Positions 1 to 13,500 of a stretch of 64,000 nt of DNA are shown here, piece after piece. The stretch is from Imbricaverruca yamaguchii. Lineage: Eukaryota > Arthropoda > Thecostraca > Neoverrucidae. Below the pieces are notes generated by a model. The model searched no databases. It was not told where the DNA came from and was given only the letters and a program-made list of their open reading frames with translations. Both the position numbers and the translations under genes were made by a program. The stretch lies in the NCBI GenBank assembly GCA_034440575.1, contig JAOTOL010001455.1, positions 248,001-312,000 on the forward strand. Reading direction: 5' to 3'. Positions within the stretch are counted from its first letter, which is position 1; each line of letters starts with the position of its first letter.

Positions 1-1165
1 ATGCGCACCTGAAGAGGAGCAGCTATGATTCACAGCATGTGACAACAGCACTCCTACTGGCAGATTGTGGAACTAACACTTGCTTTGGTATAGCCTCGCC
101 TAAAAATAGATGTCGGAAAATTCAGTTTGAAGTCTTAAAGTCTGCTTACTTTACGTCGGAAAATTGGCATCTTGGATATATATACGTATATATGTATGTA
201 TGTATTTTCTTTTTCTTTTTATGTCCAACAGGTGGCAGCGCAGTTTCAGGAAAGGCGCATGTGCATTTGCAGCGCAGTAAGCATGTATTCATGGAGTAAA
301 TAGGAGCAAATAAAGTGAGCGAAGCCATTATATAAAGCGAAAGCCAATGTCTGCATGGGGCAAACATGGTGCTAAGGCATCATATTTTTCGCATTTTCTT
401 GCTTCTGTTTTAGAAAAAGGTGGAATTCCACCACCTTCGCAGTTAACAGTGAAGCCAACGAAATTATGCACACGGCCGGAAATGTATTCCCACCATATGA
501 AACGAACGGTCTAAATTTCTGTCTTGGGCATGACGTCATTTTATGCAGTTGGTTGGGGGATTATGTTCTTGATCGCTAAAGCTGCCTTGACAACCATTTG
601 TCTCCACTGTACGCCCGTAAGCAAGATGGTAAAGCTTCAAACTGATGGGCGGGGGAATCAATAACGGAGGGGGCCAGTGGTCCTCTTCGGCATATAAAAA
701 GTGATGCATCTGATATTGAGCTGAGGCATGATATGAAGAAGGCACCTACCTAATGATCGACAGGATTCTTTTAGGATTGAATTGAATCTTTCAGGATTGA
801 AGTCCAAATTTAGCCAGTGAAGAGTGCTTTCAGGGGCATGGGCTTGATGGTGTGGTGTCACCTTGGAGCATTCTCCTCATAGAACATCCTCTCTCATTAT
901 TTGCAGTTTTCGATGGGGCTCTGGAACCCAGCATGCTAGGAACTCCAAACATTACTGGAAATGGCGGATCAGCTCCTCCAATGTAACGCCATTGGTCACC
1001 TCTCTGCTGTCTCTCAGTGATATCCAAAGGCCAATTCAACTCGGTAGCAACATTTCCATATTTTTCACCTTCCCTATGTTCGTTCCATATTTTTAGACAG
1101 ATATGTCCGAAAATACGTGTATGCATGTAGATATGTAAATATGACATGTCCATGTTTGTCAGGCA
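1..1165. other. Unannotated upstream flank
   Basis: No coding exon, RNA gene or clear repeat is supported here. The missing signal-peptide exon of the AA15 gene should lie upstream of 1396, but no ATG with a hydrophobic stretch followed by a phase-compatible donor was found. This may be intron sequence or 5' flank. Confidence 0.4.
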
Positions 1166-1416
1166 CAGCACGTGGTAGGTCACGGCGACTCATGTGCATT
1201 AACATGTTTGCCAGGCAGAGCACGTGTAAGGTCACGGACGAACCATGAACATTGACCTATGTTTGTCAGACAGAGCACGTGTCAGGTCACAAACGACTCA
1301 TATGCATTGACGTATGTTTGTCAGGCGAAGCACGTGTCAGGTCATGGATGGCTCATGATCACTGAACTATGTTTGTCAGGTAGAGCACGTGTCAGGTCAT
1401 GGGCGGCTAATGGACC
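1166..1416 (+). repeat. 55-bp tandem repeat containing the AA15 exon acceptor
   Basis: Five diverged units spaced 52, 55, 55 and 55 bp have GGTCA/GGTCAC cores at 1178, 1230, 1285, 1340 and 1395. Each unit reads roughly TTGTCAGGCAGAGCACGTGT, then CAG|GTCAYGG and CATG. The last unit is the real 3' splice site and first codons of the AA15 exon (CAG|GTCATGG at 1393-1402), so the tandem unit spans an intron/exon junction. Confidence 0.8.
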
Positions 1417-1503
1417 CACCTGCCCGGAACGCGCTCTGGAGGTTCGGCTTTCCAAACCCGGTGAACTACAACGACAACGAGCTGTTCTGCGGCGGCTTCG
1501 TTG
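1396..1503 (+). CDS. AA15 gene, exon with N-terminal copper-ligand histidine
   Basis: Acceptor CACGTGTCAG|GT and donor GTTG|GTGAGT. It encodes mature residues 1-35 plus the first base of codon 36. His1 (CAT at 1398-1400) would be exposed by signal peptidase; the preceding codon is split between exons. The exon ends with FCGGF and V. Confidence 0.92.
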
Positions 1504-4500
1504 GTGAGTGCGGTGCTGACACCGGGCTGGCGCTGTGCTGGCGCTGTACTGGCGCCGTGCTGGCGCCGTGCTGGCGCCGTACTGGCGCTGTACTGGCGCC
1601 GTGCTGGCGCCGTGCTGGCGCTGTGCTGGCGCCGTACTGGCGCCGTGCTGGCGCTGTGACTGGCGCTGTACTGGCGCCGTGCTGGCGCCCAAGCTGGCGC
1701 CGTGCTGGCGCTGTGCTGGCGCCGTACTGGCGCCGTGCTCGCGCCGTACTGGCGCCGTGCTGGCGCCGTGCTGGCGCTGTGCTGGCGCTGTGCTGACACC
1801 AAGCTGGCGCCGTGCTGACATCGAGCTGGCGCCGTACTGGCGCCGTGCTCGCGCCGTACTGGCGCCGTGCTCGCGCCGTACTGGCGCTGCCAGCTGCGCC
1901 CGGACTGGGTGAGCCTTATCTGAAATATGTGACTAGCTTGACCGACCTGCACCAGCCATCATTCTTTTGGGTGGATGGGATGGGAGGGGCCTGACCTGAT
2001 TTAGGCAAACCTCATTTGATGTGACCTTCTCTGCTCTTGCCTACCTTTATTTCCATACCTCCTATAGCACAACCGCAATTCCCAGTATGCAGCGTAAGTT
2101 GCATTCGCCTAGCAAATTCTTCTCACGGTAGCTTGGCTGGCGGGGCAGCACGGGCGATTGATCGCAAAAGAATGCATAGCTTGCGTATATATCGTGTAGG
2201 ATACCCTCCCCCCCCCCACCCAAGCTGATCTAAACATAGGTAGCACGAAATTAGCCAATCCGCACGAACCAAACCTAACCCAACCAAATCCAGCCCAACC
2301 AAATACAACTTAACCTAACCCAATACCGCCAAACCTGACCTAACCTAACCAGACCTGACATGACATGAACTGGCCTGAGCAGACCTCTTTTGATCTAATT
2401 TGCCATGCTCGTCTCCAATTTCATTTCTATATTCCTTAGAACATAGCTGTACATCTCCCCATACACCATAATATATATTCATCTATATAGAATCCTTCCC
2501 TCAGTAGCATGGCTGGTGTGGTAGCACGTGCGACCTACATAATCTTCGACCGATGAACTTGGTTCAAGCAAACCCAACCCAACCCAACCATCCATCGATG
2601 GAGTGAGAGGGCTCAAAAAACCGAAAATGACGGTTGGTAATGCTTCAGGACAGCCGTGATTGCAGGAAACGTACTTTCGATGGGGAAATTCTAAAGGTAT
2701 CGTGGAAATGACCACAGTTCGGGCTATGCGGGCATACCGTTTGTCATCCAAAAATTAGGGCCTGACCGAGATGCTGGTGCGGTGGGAAGCACAGCCTGTT
2801 TTACGGGCCACGACACCTACCACTACCATCCCGATGACTGATCCCTGGTATGCGGTAGGTGCACATAGTCAATTGGAGAAAGTGTATCCGGTATATGGAA
2901 CCGGGTAATGCAGGCAACCGTGTACCATCACTTTTATCCGTTTTGCAGTGTCAGACCCAATCGTGAAAATCGATGGAAGCTGCCGCCTATTCTTTACACC
3001 CCTCCACCAGGTGCACGTGTCACGTGCGGCAAAAATTGATTACACTTCCGCGCTTGGAGATGTATCTTGGCTACACCGCGCTGTCAGTTTGGCGTCGACC
3101 AGTCCGTTGGTTTGCGAGCCATGTCTGTTGAAACCAAGCTGATTCGGCGCACAAAAAACTGATCATATTCGGACGTAAAAATTCATGTTTTACACGCTAA
3201 ACCGATTGACCACAAGAGGATTTCAATACAACCCGTTCTCCCATCATATCGGTGTCGCTTACGTGCGGCGCATTGACTCAATCGCACCGAAACTGTGCTC
3301 AAGAGGTAGCCAACACTGGGCTTTTTTTCGCGTGGTGTGATACATCCCTCGTTTCCCTGCAAAGTGTAAGCTGAGCCGGGCGCCAATATGTGGCGGTCGG
3401 GATTTTCGTCTGAAGAGCCCCAGTCCCATGTTAAACAGGAGTGGAGATGTCGAGCGAATATTCAGCGCATAGCATGCGCTACGCTTCACCCATCCCTACA
3501 AAGTGTACATTGCCAGATAGCCCATTTGATGGCTCTAGTACGCGCCGCTCCAGCTTGTAGGTGCTCAACTCAAAACGGATGCACGCGCCTGACGGTCGCA
3601 CGGTACGGCGCACCCGCCGTCAACCACAAAAGCACGCAGTTCCCTTTTGGAACGCGTGTTTGAAGAAAGTTTCATACTCGTGCGACTTGTGGTGTGGCCC
3701 TGGTTGACTGATTTCGACATGACCCCTGTTGACGGCACGTGGAACGTGCCCATGTGGCACGTGCCCACGTGGCCTACGCAACCCGAAACCACCTCCATAA
3801 TCTGCCCCCGAACCGGCCCATGACGTGTGAAGATTTGAGTAAAATCCGCCAGGCCGTGTTGGCACGGCATGCGTTCAAGCGGCACATACACACATAAAAG
3901 CAAACGGGCAAACATTTATCGACAACTTTGGAAGACCGACCGCCATGTATTAAATATCCGATCCGATCCGAAATTTCCGTGACTTAGTCACTGTAAATCC
4001 AATCTTCGATTTTGAATCAAAGCCATTTAGGACATGTTCAAGGTTCACACCGAGGTGGACATATCGGAATCGATCATGATCACGTCCGCATTGATGTGAA
4101 ACGCAACTATAACCAAGTATTCTGCCCGACGACCTAAGCTTGTTCTGCCCTTTTCAGTGCAGTACAATCAGAACAAGGGCAAGTGCGGAGTGTGTGGCGA
4201 CAACTACGCGGACCCTGTACCGCGACCACACGAGGCGGGCGGAAAATTCGCCCAGGGCGTCATCGGCAAACGCTATGCACCCGGACAGGTCAGTGGGGGA
4301 GGGGGAATAGCACGCCACAGTGCTTAATCCTTCTGTGTTGGATACGTCTGAGCATTTTCGGCGGCCGGAAGATGCTTCGCTCCTGACACATTGCGCTTGG
4401 TTCATCGCAAGTGTTTAGCTAGCCTCACAGGAAGCACTAGCAATGCTAGCGAAGCTGCGCTTTCGTCGGGATAGCGAGTAGCAATGTTTTTAAGTGAAGC

Positions 4501-5637
4501 TAGAAATGCACGAATAAAAAATTGGACGGAGGCTACTAATGTCGGTTCCCAAAAAAGCATGTTGATTTTCCATATAAGGACAGCACTTTAAATTCGATAA
4601 TATTTTATGGGTGTAGACAGACGAGATTGAAGAGGGACTGAAGCCCCCACACCCTCACACTCCGAAAAAAAATGTTAGAAGTTGCAGAAGTACAAGAGGC
4701 ACTGTATGGTTAAGCATTTCTCTTGTTTTCGCTGATATTTTTCCCTGTCTGCATTTGACTTCCTGTCAGCTGTCTCATGGAGTGAATGTTGTATGGGTAT
4801 TGGGCATCAGCAAAGGTGCTACCTGACCGGCCACGCTTCGGTCCTAGTTGGTTACCGTCGAGGTAGAGCTGACGGCAAACCACATGGGCAACTTCGTCAT
4901 CCGGCTCTGCCCACTCAACAACGACAAGGAGACGGTCACACAGGAATGCCTCAACCGGTGAGTACGGACCACGCCAGTGACGCCTGCCGTGGCAATGGAC
5001 CCCAGCTGCAGTGACCCGCAGTGACGCCGCAGTGACATTATCGGTTGCCGGTGCAATTATGACGTGCTGGCAGACCGGTCAGCTGTGTCGGTACAGGGGC
5101 GGGTACAAGGATGGATGGAAGTTGGCGCCCCTCCGGCCGGGAAAAGTCGCCACTCTGGGAAGGCTCGAGTGCACCCCTTGAGTTTTTCAGCCAAAAGCAC
5201 CCCGCTGAGAGGAAAAGGCAACCCTTGAAAGGAAAGGCGTCCCTCCGGGAATGCTCGAGTACATCCCTCGAGTTATTCACCCAGAGCCGCCCCTCAGAAG
5301 ACTAAAGCACCCCACCAGGCATTTCCGCAGCGATGCCTCCCCGGATATGCGCCCCCATGACAGTTCTTGGATCCGCCCCTGTGTGGGCGCTGCACCGTCC
5401 CAGTCGACAGACAGTGTCCGCGCTGCCTTGGATCCGCCCCTGTGTGGCCGCTGCACCGTCCCAGTCGACAGACAGTGTCCGCGCTGCCTTGGATCCGCCC
5501 CTGTGTGGACGCTGCACCGTCCCAGTCGACAGACAGTGTCCGCGCTGCCTCGACACTGCGGCGGAGAACGGGGCGACAGGGGAGACGACTCACGTTCGCA
5601 CCAGTCTGGTGCGTCCGACCAGTCCGACAGGTGTGAT

Positions 5638-5711
<74 letters not shown>

Positions 5712-8700
5712 TGAATTTTGCCAGCCTGCCACCGTGTGGTGATATCGGCTGGTTCCGGTTGAAGAGAAGATGTGTAAGAGAGTGAGTAGCGTAGGGTAGG
5801 AGGATGAATCCGAGGTGGAGGCTTAGTAGAGTCGTCGAGCAGTGGTGAAGTAGCGTTGAGATGGTCTTGAAGAGTAGAGCTGAGATAGTCCGGATCGATT
5901 GAAGATGTAGAGCTGGTGCAGAAGAGTTGTTTGAGAACCGGAGATGATGAAGTCGAGAGAGAGAGTTAGTCCGGTCGGTGCCACATTGGGGTATGGGGTG
6001 TAGTGGGGGCGGGGGGGGGAGGGTCATCGCCAGAAGTGAACATTGCAAAAACATTTTTTTCTCTTTTCTTTTTGTAACGTATCTTTTACCTTTTTTTTTC
6101 AGTTTTCCTGGTTTTGTTCATTTTCTCTTTCGTTTTTTTTAAACATACCTTCCTTTTTTCTTTTGGTGTTTTTTTCAAAGGTGTGATGGTGTGCCAGCCT
6201 GTCAGTCCGTCACCGTATTAAACCACACAATGGATTGAGCACATGCATCGCACCACGTGCTGTACGACACGCATCACACCACGAGTTGTGCGATACGCAT
6301 CACACCATTGCACACTGTGATAACTCGAGGGAAAAACTGGCCATAAATCATAGCGGACAAAGTATGCTAGTTACCGGGGCGATTTTGGTTTTAGTCGAAA
6401 GAGCTTAAAATTTGGATTATATGGGGAAGATGTACTGTCTTAAAAAATTGCCTAACCCAGGAATGTCAGAGGTTATACTTGCTAGAGGGAAGGGAGCATT
6501 CCGCTCCACTCATTTTGATTCCGCGAAATATCTCGGGAGCCAATTGAGATAGATAGCTCAAATTGTGCACACACCTATTTGAGTATCTAGTGTACCTTGT
6601 TTTAAAAGATCGACGTCCGGTCATCCATGATGACATCATGAGGACGTCATAAGTGAAGTCCGTTGCCGCTTATATATTGGATGATTATTAGTGAGTGTTT
6701 GTTATGCAAGTATTCTGCAGTGGAAATGTGACCTTATAATTGCTACGCAGAATATATCCAAGATCTTGTCCTAAGTGGCTGAAATTACGCCAAAATACAC
6801 CACTAAGATATGCACTCAGGTTGGCTCACTTCAGAGCTTCTGAGAGCCCCGCGAATCTTGCTGGGCCGATTCAGTGATGACCCCACCTGTCGCAACACGA
6901 AAGTTGCGTCCTTCATGCCCCCAGCACGAGCACTTTGCCCAGCAACCTCCACGAGCTGCAGAGAATTGTGCTGTTGATTAACTCTTGAGAATGCCCGACG
7001 CTAAGAACGGGCGCTGAGGTGATCGTAGATTCTAGTTGGTCGCCCTCGCGCTCTCTTCAGGGTGTCGTCATCAAGGAAGGTCTTAGCTTCATCATCACTC
7101 ACGACGTGGTCACCACGTTTCAGGGACACGGAGTACACCTCGTCTCCCGAAAGATTAATCGCAAACTGACTTCTGAATTTGTTCTGGGCTCGCATGCACT
7201 TAGCCGACTTTCTTTTTAAGTTCTTGGCGATAAGTCGGTTCTTGGTGAAGTCCACAATCGACAACACATTTCTGAGGCATTCCTGAGGGATTTTCTCGAT
7301 GATCAACGGCAAAATATAATTAAACACCTGAGCTAGTTCCCACGCCCAGACGCGTTTGCACTGGCTGACAAGTCCACCAATTCCTCTGCTGACGCGCAAC
7401 TCCATGTTCACTGTACGCAAAATCCAACCATAATGACCCGAACCTTACAGGCAAAGACAGCTTCCCTGCCGTGGGAGACGCTGTGCGAGACCTATCTCGA
7501 CTCAGTCGCCTCGTCAGTTAGGGGACTTTTTGGCATAGCAACCACTGGATCAGGTTACCCGGTCAAGACACCCACCCCGCCAGCCGACGCGTCGCGGTGT
7601 CCGACTTGGGCCTCCCCGTGCCGCCAGGGCTGGCCACCGCACCGCACCGCGGCCTGTCGGGATACAATTGATCACTATCGGTGTTAGAGCGGCTAGGCGC
7701 AGCTGAAACTTGCGGCACATATAGTCAAAGGATCGATGATTTCATTGGGATTGGTCTCTGGCTGTGCGCTGTTGTGCGTTTTTTAAACCTTACTTGAACT
7801 TCGAGGTAATAAGAAGTTGAACGACTATTGCAATTACTGGTTGTTTGACAACAAATAGCATATTGTTAATTGGTGTATGCCTTCTTGAATAGCTTAACGC
7901 AATGAGAATGTTCTCAGCTATCATTTCACATCTCACTTTTCCATGTTTTCAGAATGCAGCTTACTGTTATCAATCGTCAAACTGCGACAACATTTGTGCA
8001 CGTGTGCGTCGGTTTTTTTCTCACGTAATGTTCCCCATGTTCATCGACTTATTTCTATGTCAAATCTTGTGAAAATTGTCATAAAAACTGACTTCGTATG
8101 CTTCAATCATTTGCTGATACAATGGCGCCAGAAATGCGGCATAAAAAATAGTCGAGAAATGCATTTATGGCCAGTTTTTCCATTGAGATATCACACTGTG
8201 CATTGTTGTACGACACATCATACCACGTCCTGTACGACACGCAGCACACCACGAGTTGTGCGATACGCATCACACCATGTGTTTTGTACGACACATAACA
8301 CGTCCTGTACGACATGCATCACACTACGCGTTGTACGACATACATAACACCACGTGTTGTACGACACGCATCACACTACGTGCTGTACGACACGTGTTGT
8401 ATGACACATAACACAACGTGCGGTACGGCACACATCACACCACGTGTTGTACGACACGCATAACACGTGTGGTGCAACATACATCGCACCACGTATTGTG
8501 CGATGCCCATCACACCACGAGAGTTGAGTCCAACACGGTAGGAAAGCGCAAAACATGGAAGTCAATGATCAGTGGTTGATCCCGCCAAGGGAATTCGGAG
8601 TTGACACGAAATCTGTCAAAACGCATGGTCTGCCTAATCAGTGAGGAACCCAGATGGCTGGTTAGGTAGGCACGACACAAATTAGTCCCGCCAGGAAAAA

Positions 8701-10052
8701 TTGCAGAATCCTACAATTTACCAAAGCGTACTTGGGTTTTGACGCTTTCACCCAACGTCTTGGCGGGGAGGGGAGTCTTCAACCGCCCCCCTCAGGTTTT
8801 TCGCGGATATTGGACGAACGGCGCGCGGCAGCGCGTCCAAATTTGGCATACCTTTTTCCACATCAATTTCGCATGTTGTTTCAAAATTTTGAAGTCAGGT
8901 CATCTAAGGTCAACGAGTTAGTCAAGGTTAAGTGAGGACATCTCCAAAAAGTTAAACCAGTCGTCACGCTTTAACGAATACAGATATTTTAATGAAACTT
9001 TCAGCGTTTGCTTATCTTTACGGATGGAACAAAACGTACGAGTGGAATTTGTCATTTTTCGTTTTTAACTACATATAAATTTTGCGTATTTGCCAAATTG
9101 CAGTTCAAATACAGGATTCTGGCTAAAGTAAGCATTTTTTATTAGGGCAAGTTGACTTCCAACAACGTTTCTCGGTCTGCTCTACCCATTGGAAAAGGAA
9201 AATTAAAGAAGACTTGAAAACTCAAAATTTTGAAGAAAACACTTTATTTTTTGGGGCCAAAAAAATTACAGCCCTGGTCGATTTCACTGCCATTTTCTCA
9301 TTCCAAATAAATTTTGTTTTTCATATATACCCAAAATGAACTCCCCAGAGTCAAAAACATAATGTAAGTCGTGAAAAGTGGAAATCTAGCCCCCCTGGTG
9401 ACGCTTACCTTCCGTCGTGATCCATGGTGCGACGGTGGCACGTAGCGAAACCTCACCTGACCCATTACGTGATGGAGTCCTACTCTTCACCTGCGGCCAA
9501 TCTGCGTGAGAGATTGGCGACACTACATGACTCAATGGTCGGTGTGTCGCAAAACCAATGACCAATGCCCAACCGACCATGGAGCCTTCGTGATGAAGTT
9601 CCACGTGATTCACGGTGGCACGTAGCGAGACCTCACCTGGCCCATAAAAGCACGCGATAGCGTCCTCGTGATGGAGTCTCACGTGACCCATGGAAGAACG
9701 TGATGGAGCCCTCCGATGACCCACGACCTGCCCGCCCCACAGGCACGTGCTGAAGCTAGCTGGCACCAACTCGCCGCGGTTCATCATTCCGGAAGATACC
9801 GGCAAGGCGGGGATCTTCCGCTGGCAGGTGGAGCTGCCGCCCTACCTCACGTGCACACAGTGCGTGATGCAGTGGACCTACTACGCTGGCAACACGTGGG
9901 GCACGTGCTCGGACGGCGAGCAGGCGGTGGGCTGCGGCCCCCAGGAGACGTTCATCAACTGCGCTGACGTGGCCATCATCAGCAATACGGGCTACTTCGG
10001 CCATGTCCACAGCAGGTCAGGGGCGGCTGACACGCCACATGGGAAGGGTGAT

Positions 10053-10111
<59 letters not shown>

Positions 10112-10471
10112 AATAATATCTGGACAAATTAAGCAATAAGTGGCACATAGAGAAACTGTATTCCCACTACAAAGCACAACATCAACGTTTCGGCCACAGG
10201 CCTTCTTCAGGATGACGTAATTGCAAAATTTAAAACTTAAAAAAAAAACTTGAAGCACGCAATCGTGCACTTGAATTCTGGTGACCAAAACGTGATACGA
10301 ATCGCAACCTCTCGCTGGGCTGGCGAACGACATAACGACATTGCGAAATACTGCTTCGATGGCGAAAGGCAATATTGTAAAATAAAAAAATTAAAACATG
10401 GCTGAAGAAGGCCTGTGGCCGAAACGTTGATGTGTTTTTGGGGGGGAATAAAATTTTTATGTCCCATTTTT

Positions 10472-10525
<54 letters not shown>

Positions 10526-13500
10526 AAATATAAACATGGCTATATATATAATGGGTACGCAGCATCAGATGCCGCCACTGCGAGGTCTCGTGCCACCACC
10601 TCGGTATGTCGCAGCGTGGCCAGCCACCTGACGAGTCCCGCGCTCATCACCCGTCCATACGCCCTCAGTCTGCACGTCCATCTGCCGTACACGAAGACGG
10701 ACGTGGTGCGCGTCAGTGCCCTGGCCAACCAGATCGAGCTGGAGGCGCGCCTGCCGCCCGCCTACCGGCCGCAGACCTGCATACCGCGCGGCCCGTTCGC
10801 CAGCGCACCCAACGCCACCGAGACGTGTATCCGCTGTCTGGGCGCGCCCACACAGTGCGACATGCAGCGCTGCATATGCATGTGAGTACTGGGCAGCCAT
10901 TGGCGACACGTGCAGTACGCACGTGCCGCTGCACAGCGCCACTTTGCGCGCTGAGACTGCAACATGTATGTGACCGACGGTATGTGTAAAGTGGTGCTGA
11001 TGGACCGGCGGGCAGCTTTTTATATCCGGTGTTGGCTTCATGTATGGTTGGCATTTCGATGTGTGCAAGAGGGTGCGGTCATAATTGGCGTTTCGATGTG
11101 TGCAAGAGGGTGCAGTCATAATGCGATTCGCCGGAAATTGGAGGAAGCTGCACCCAGGGCTCGGACGAGTCTTTGACCACCTTGAGTGAGTCAGCCCCCG
11201 TGCATATGTAAGTCTATCTGGGTGGTTTGGTCCGACCGACACGCCTTTGAGGAACGCCTATTATTAGTCTTTTAGGATCTTTTCTTTGTCTTTCTCGGGA
11301 ATATGGGAATTTGTTCTGTTAATATCAAATTTTACCAGTCTTCATCGCAACGTTCCCTGTGCAGTATTCACAATCCCTGTCCAAAGGGCGAACTTTGCGG
11401 CTGCGTTTACCGTGTTCGCACAGACAGCCGCGTGGATTCACCCGCCGGTCATGTGGTTATGTAATGATGAATCGTGAACTGCGCGCCGCCAAACCGGCCA
11501 CCAGTATGGCCAATGTCAGTTCGGTGAAGCATTACGAGCTGGACGACTGCGTACAGCATGAACTAAGCAGAAAGGCCGCTGAATAAAACTAGCCGTCACA
11601 GCATGACTATTACGCTAAGTCCATAATTCGATACGTGACTTTGCCAAACCTAGAATTCGGCACAGTATAGCTTTTATGCTAAATCCATAATTCGGCACAA
11701 CGCTACACCCATGCCAAGTCCATAATTCGGCACAACGCTACACTTATGCCAAGTCCAAAACTCGACAATGTGACTCGCATGGTACGTACATAATTAGCCA
11801 CGCAACACTTGTGGTAAGTCCATGATTCGCCACAGGGTGATTCTTATGCTAAGTCCGTAATTCGGAAAGGCATGCCACCTATGCCAAGTATAAAACTCGG
11901 CGCAGCGCATTTTGAAAGGGAATGGCTGTGGGGTGGAATTTGAACTGAAGGCGCACGGTTATTGAGGAGGTCGAGGTCTATTCAACGGTACGTTTTTTAT
12001 ACTTTATTTTTTTATAGATCAACCCATTTAGCACGCAATTTGCTGACCACGGTTACTATCTAAACAGCCAGATTTGATCGGGTTACACCAGTTCACAGCA
12101 ACAGCATCGTCATACCATCTTGGCGTCAGCTAACTTGTCGTTAGCGTCGGACAATCAGCCTGCGAGTGCTTACGATCGCTACAACGTAACTTGCAAACAT
12201 ACAATGCTCGCAACTTCGTCAGTCGACCCCGTTTATGTACATACCATTTATATTCACACCATGCTATAGGTACATATCAGTTAGTATTAGGTCGACCCCG
12301 GTAAATACTACTCAAGGCTCTTTACTCGAATTCCGGCGCTTAATTTGCTGATGTACTTTTCTGTACCCTGCCCCACAAATAGCTTAAATTTACTTTTGAG
12401 AAAGCGCCCACACATTGCCAACGCTACCTTCGGCACGTGTGTGTAAGTGAATTATAGCAGCCTGCCATCGTGTGGTGATTTCGGCTGTTTACGACTTTGA
12501 AATCGGTCGGAGGTGGTGGTCCGGACGGTGCCTGGTAGTAGTTGGTGGAGGGGGTTGGGGTCATCGCCTTTGGTATTAACATTGCAAACATACATGGTCA
12601 TACACTGTTAGTTGTCTCTTACATTCTTTTTTTGTATTTTATCTAGTTCTTTGCTGTTGTTGTTTTTTCCCCGGTTCTTTTTGTACTTTTTTTCTTTCTT
12701 TTTGTTTGTTTGTTTGTTTTTGTTTTGTTTGTTTTTTGTTTGTTTTTTCCCAATTCCTTTTTACGTTTGTTTAAGGTTCTGATGTCAGTCTGGCACCAGC
12801 TTCTTTCTATTTTTTTCTTTTAATATAAACACTTGTCAGGGGCAGAGTTGGGAGAGACTGGGTTGAGGAGTTGTTCGGTTGTTTGTTCCTATGCTGTCTA
12901 GTGTCGAGCAGGTTTATTACGTGTTCTGGTTGTGGTTGGTTTGTTCGTGGATGCAGTGCTTGGTTTGTTGGTTGCTCGTGTTGTCGATGCTTGGGTGGTT
13001 TGTAGAGTGGTTCCTGCGCTGTCTGAGCTAACGTCTTCTTCCTCTGAGTCTGTGGGTGGTCTGTGGTGAAGGGGGAGTCTGAAAAAAAACTCCCCCTTGC
13101 GTGCTTGGGTGGGTCTGGGGGGAGTGATAGGCGTGGTGGTTTGTATTCTTCGCGGTGTGGTAGGAGGGGAGGTGCCTGTGCTTGTGCCGTAAGTTGTGTT
13201 GTGGGTTCTGGCCGAATGACAATTGTAGGGTCCGTCTGGGTTTCCTGAGGGGTGGCTGTAGGTTGAGTGTGTGTCTGCATGGGCCGGGCGGTGAGCATCG
13301 GGTACTGCTCGTCACCCCACTCCCGTGCCCGCGACGGGGCCACACCCTCGATGTGGATGAGTCGGAGGATGTCCTTCTCCTTCCTCCACCGAGGGCAAGC
13401 CCCGTCCCGGGAGGAGTGGTTCCCGCCACAGCCCACGCATTTCCTAACCTCACTAGTGCACTCGATAGTGTAGTGTGGTTCGGCACAGAGGCCACATGTG

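Larger units (their letters stand above)
10110..10476. mobile_element. Short element with inverted hammerhead-like motifs, bounded by (TA)n
   Basis: A 32-bp sequence at 10402-10433 is repeated exactly in inverted orientation at 10179-10210, and TA arrays lie on both sides. The repeated sequence resembles the hammerhead core found in Penelope-like elements and retrozymes (family knowledge). No ORF lies inside. It sits in the intron before AA15 exon 5. Confidence 0.5.

Noticed and set aside
1342..1952. Ala/Arg/Gln-rich frames on both strands
   Set aside because: Products of the GTGCTGGCGCC minisatellite; only the AA15 exon at 1396-1503 is genuine.
5251..6054. Frames with Cys-Val or Thr-His runs
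   Set aside because: They arise from the (GT)n microsatellite and the 61-bp triplication.
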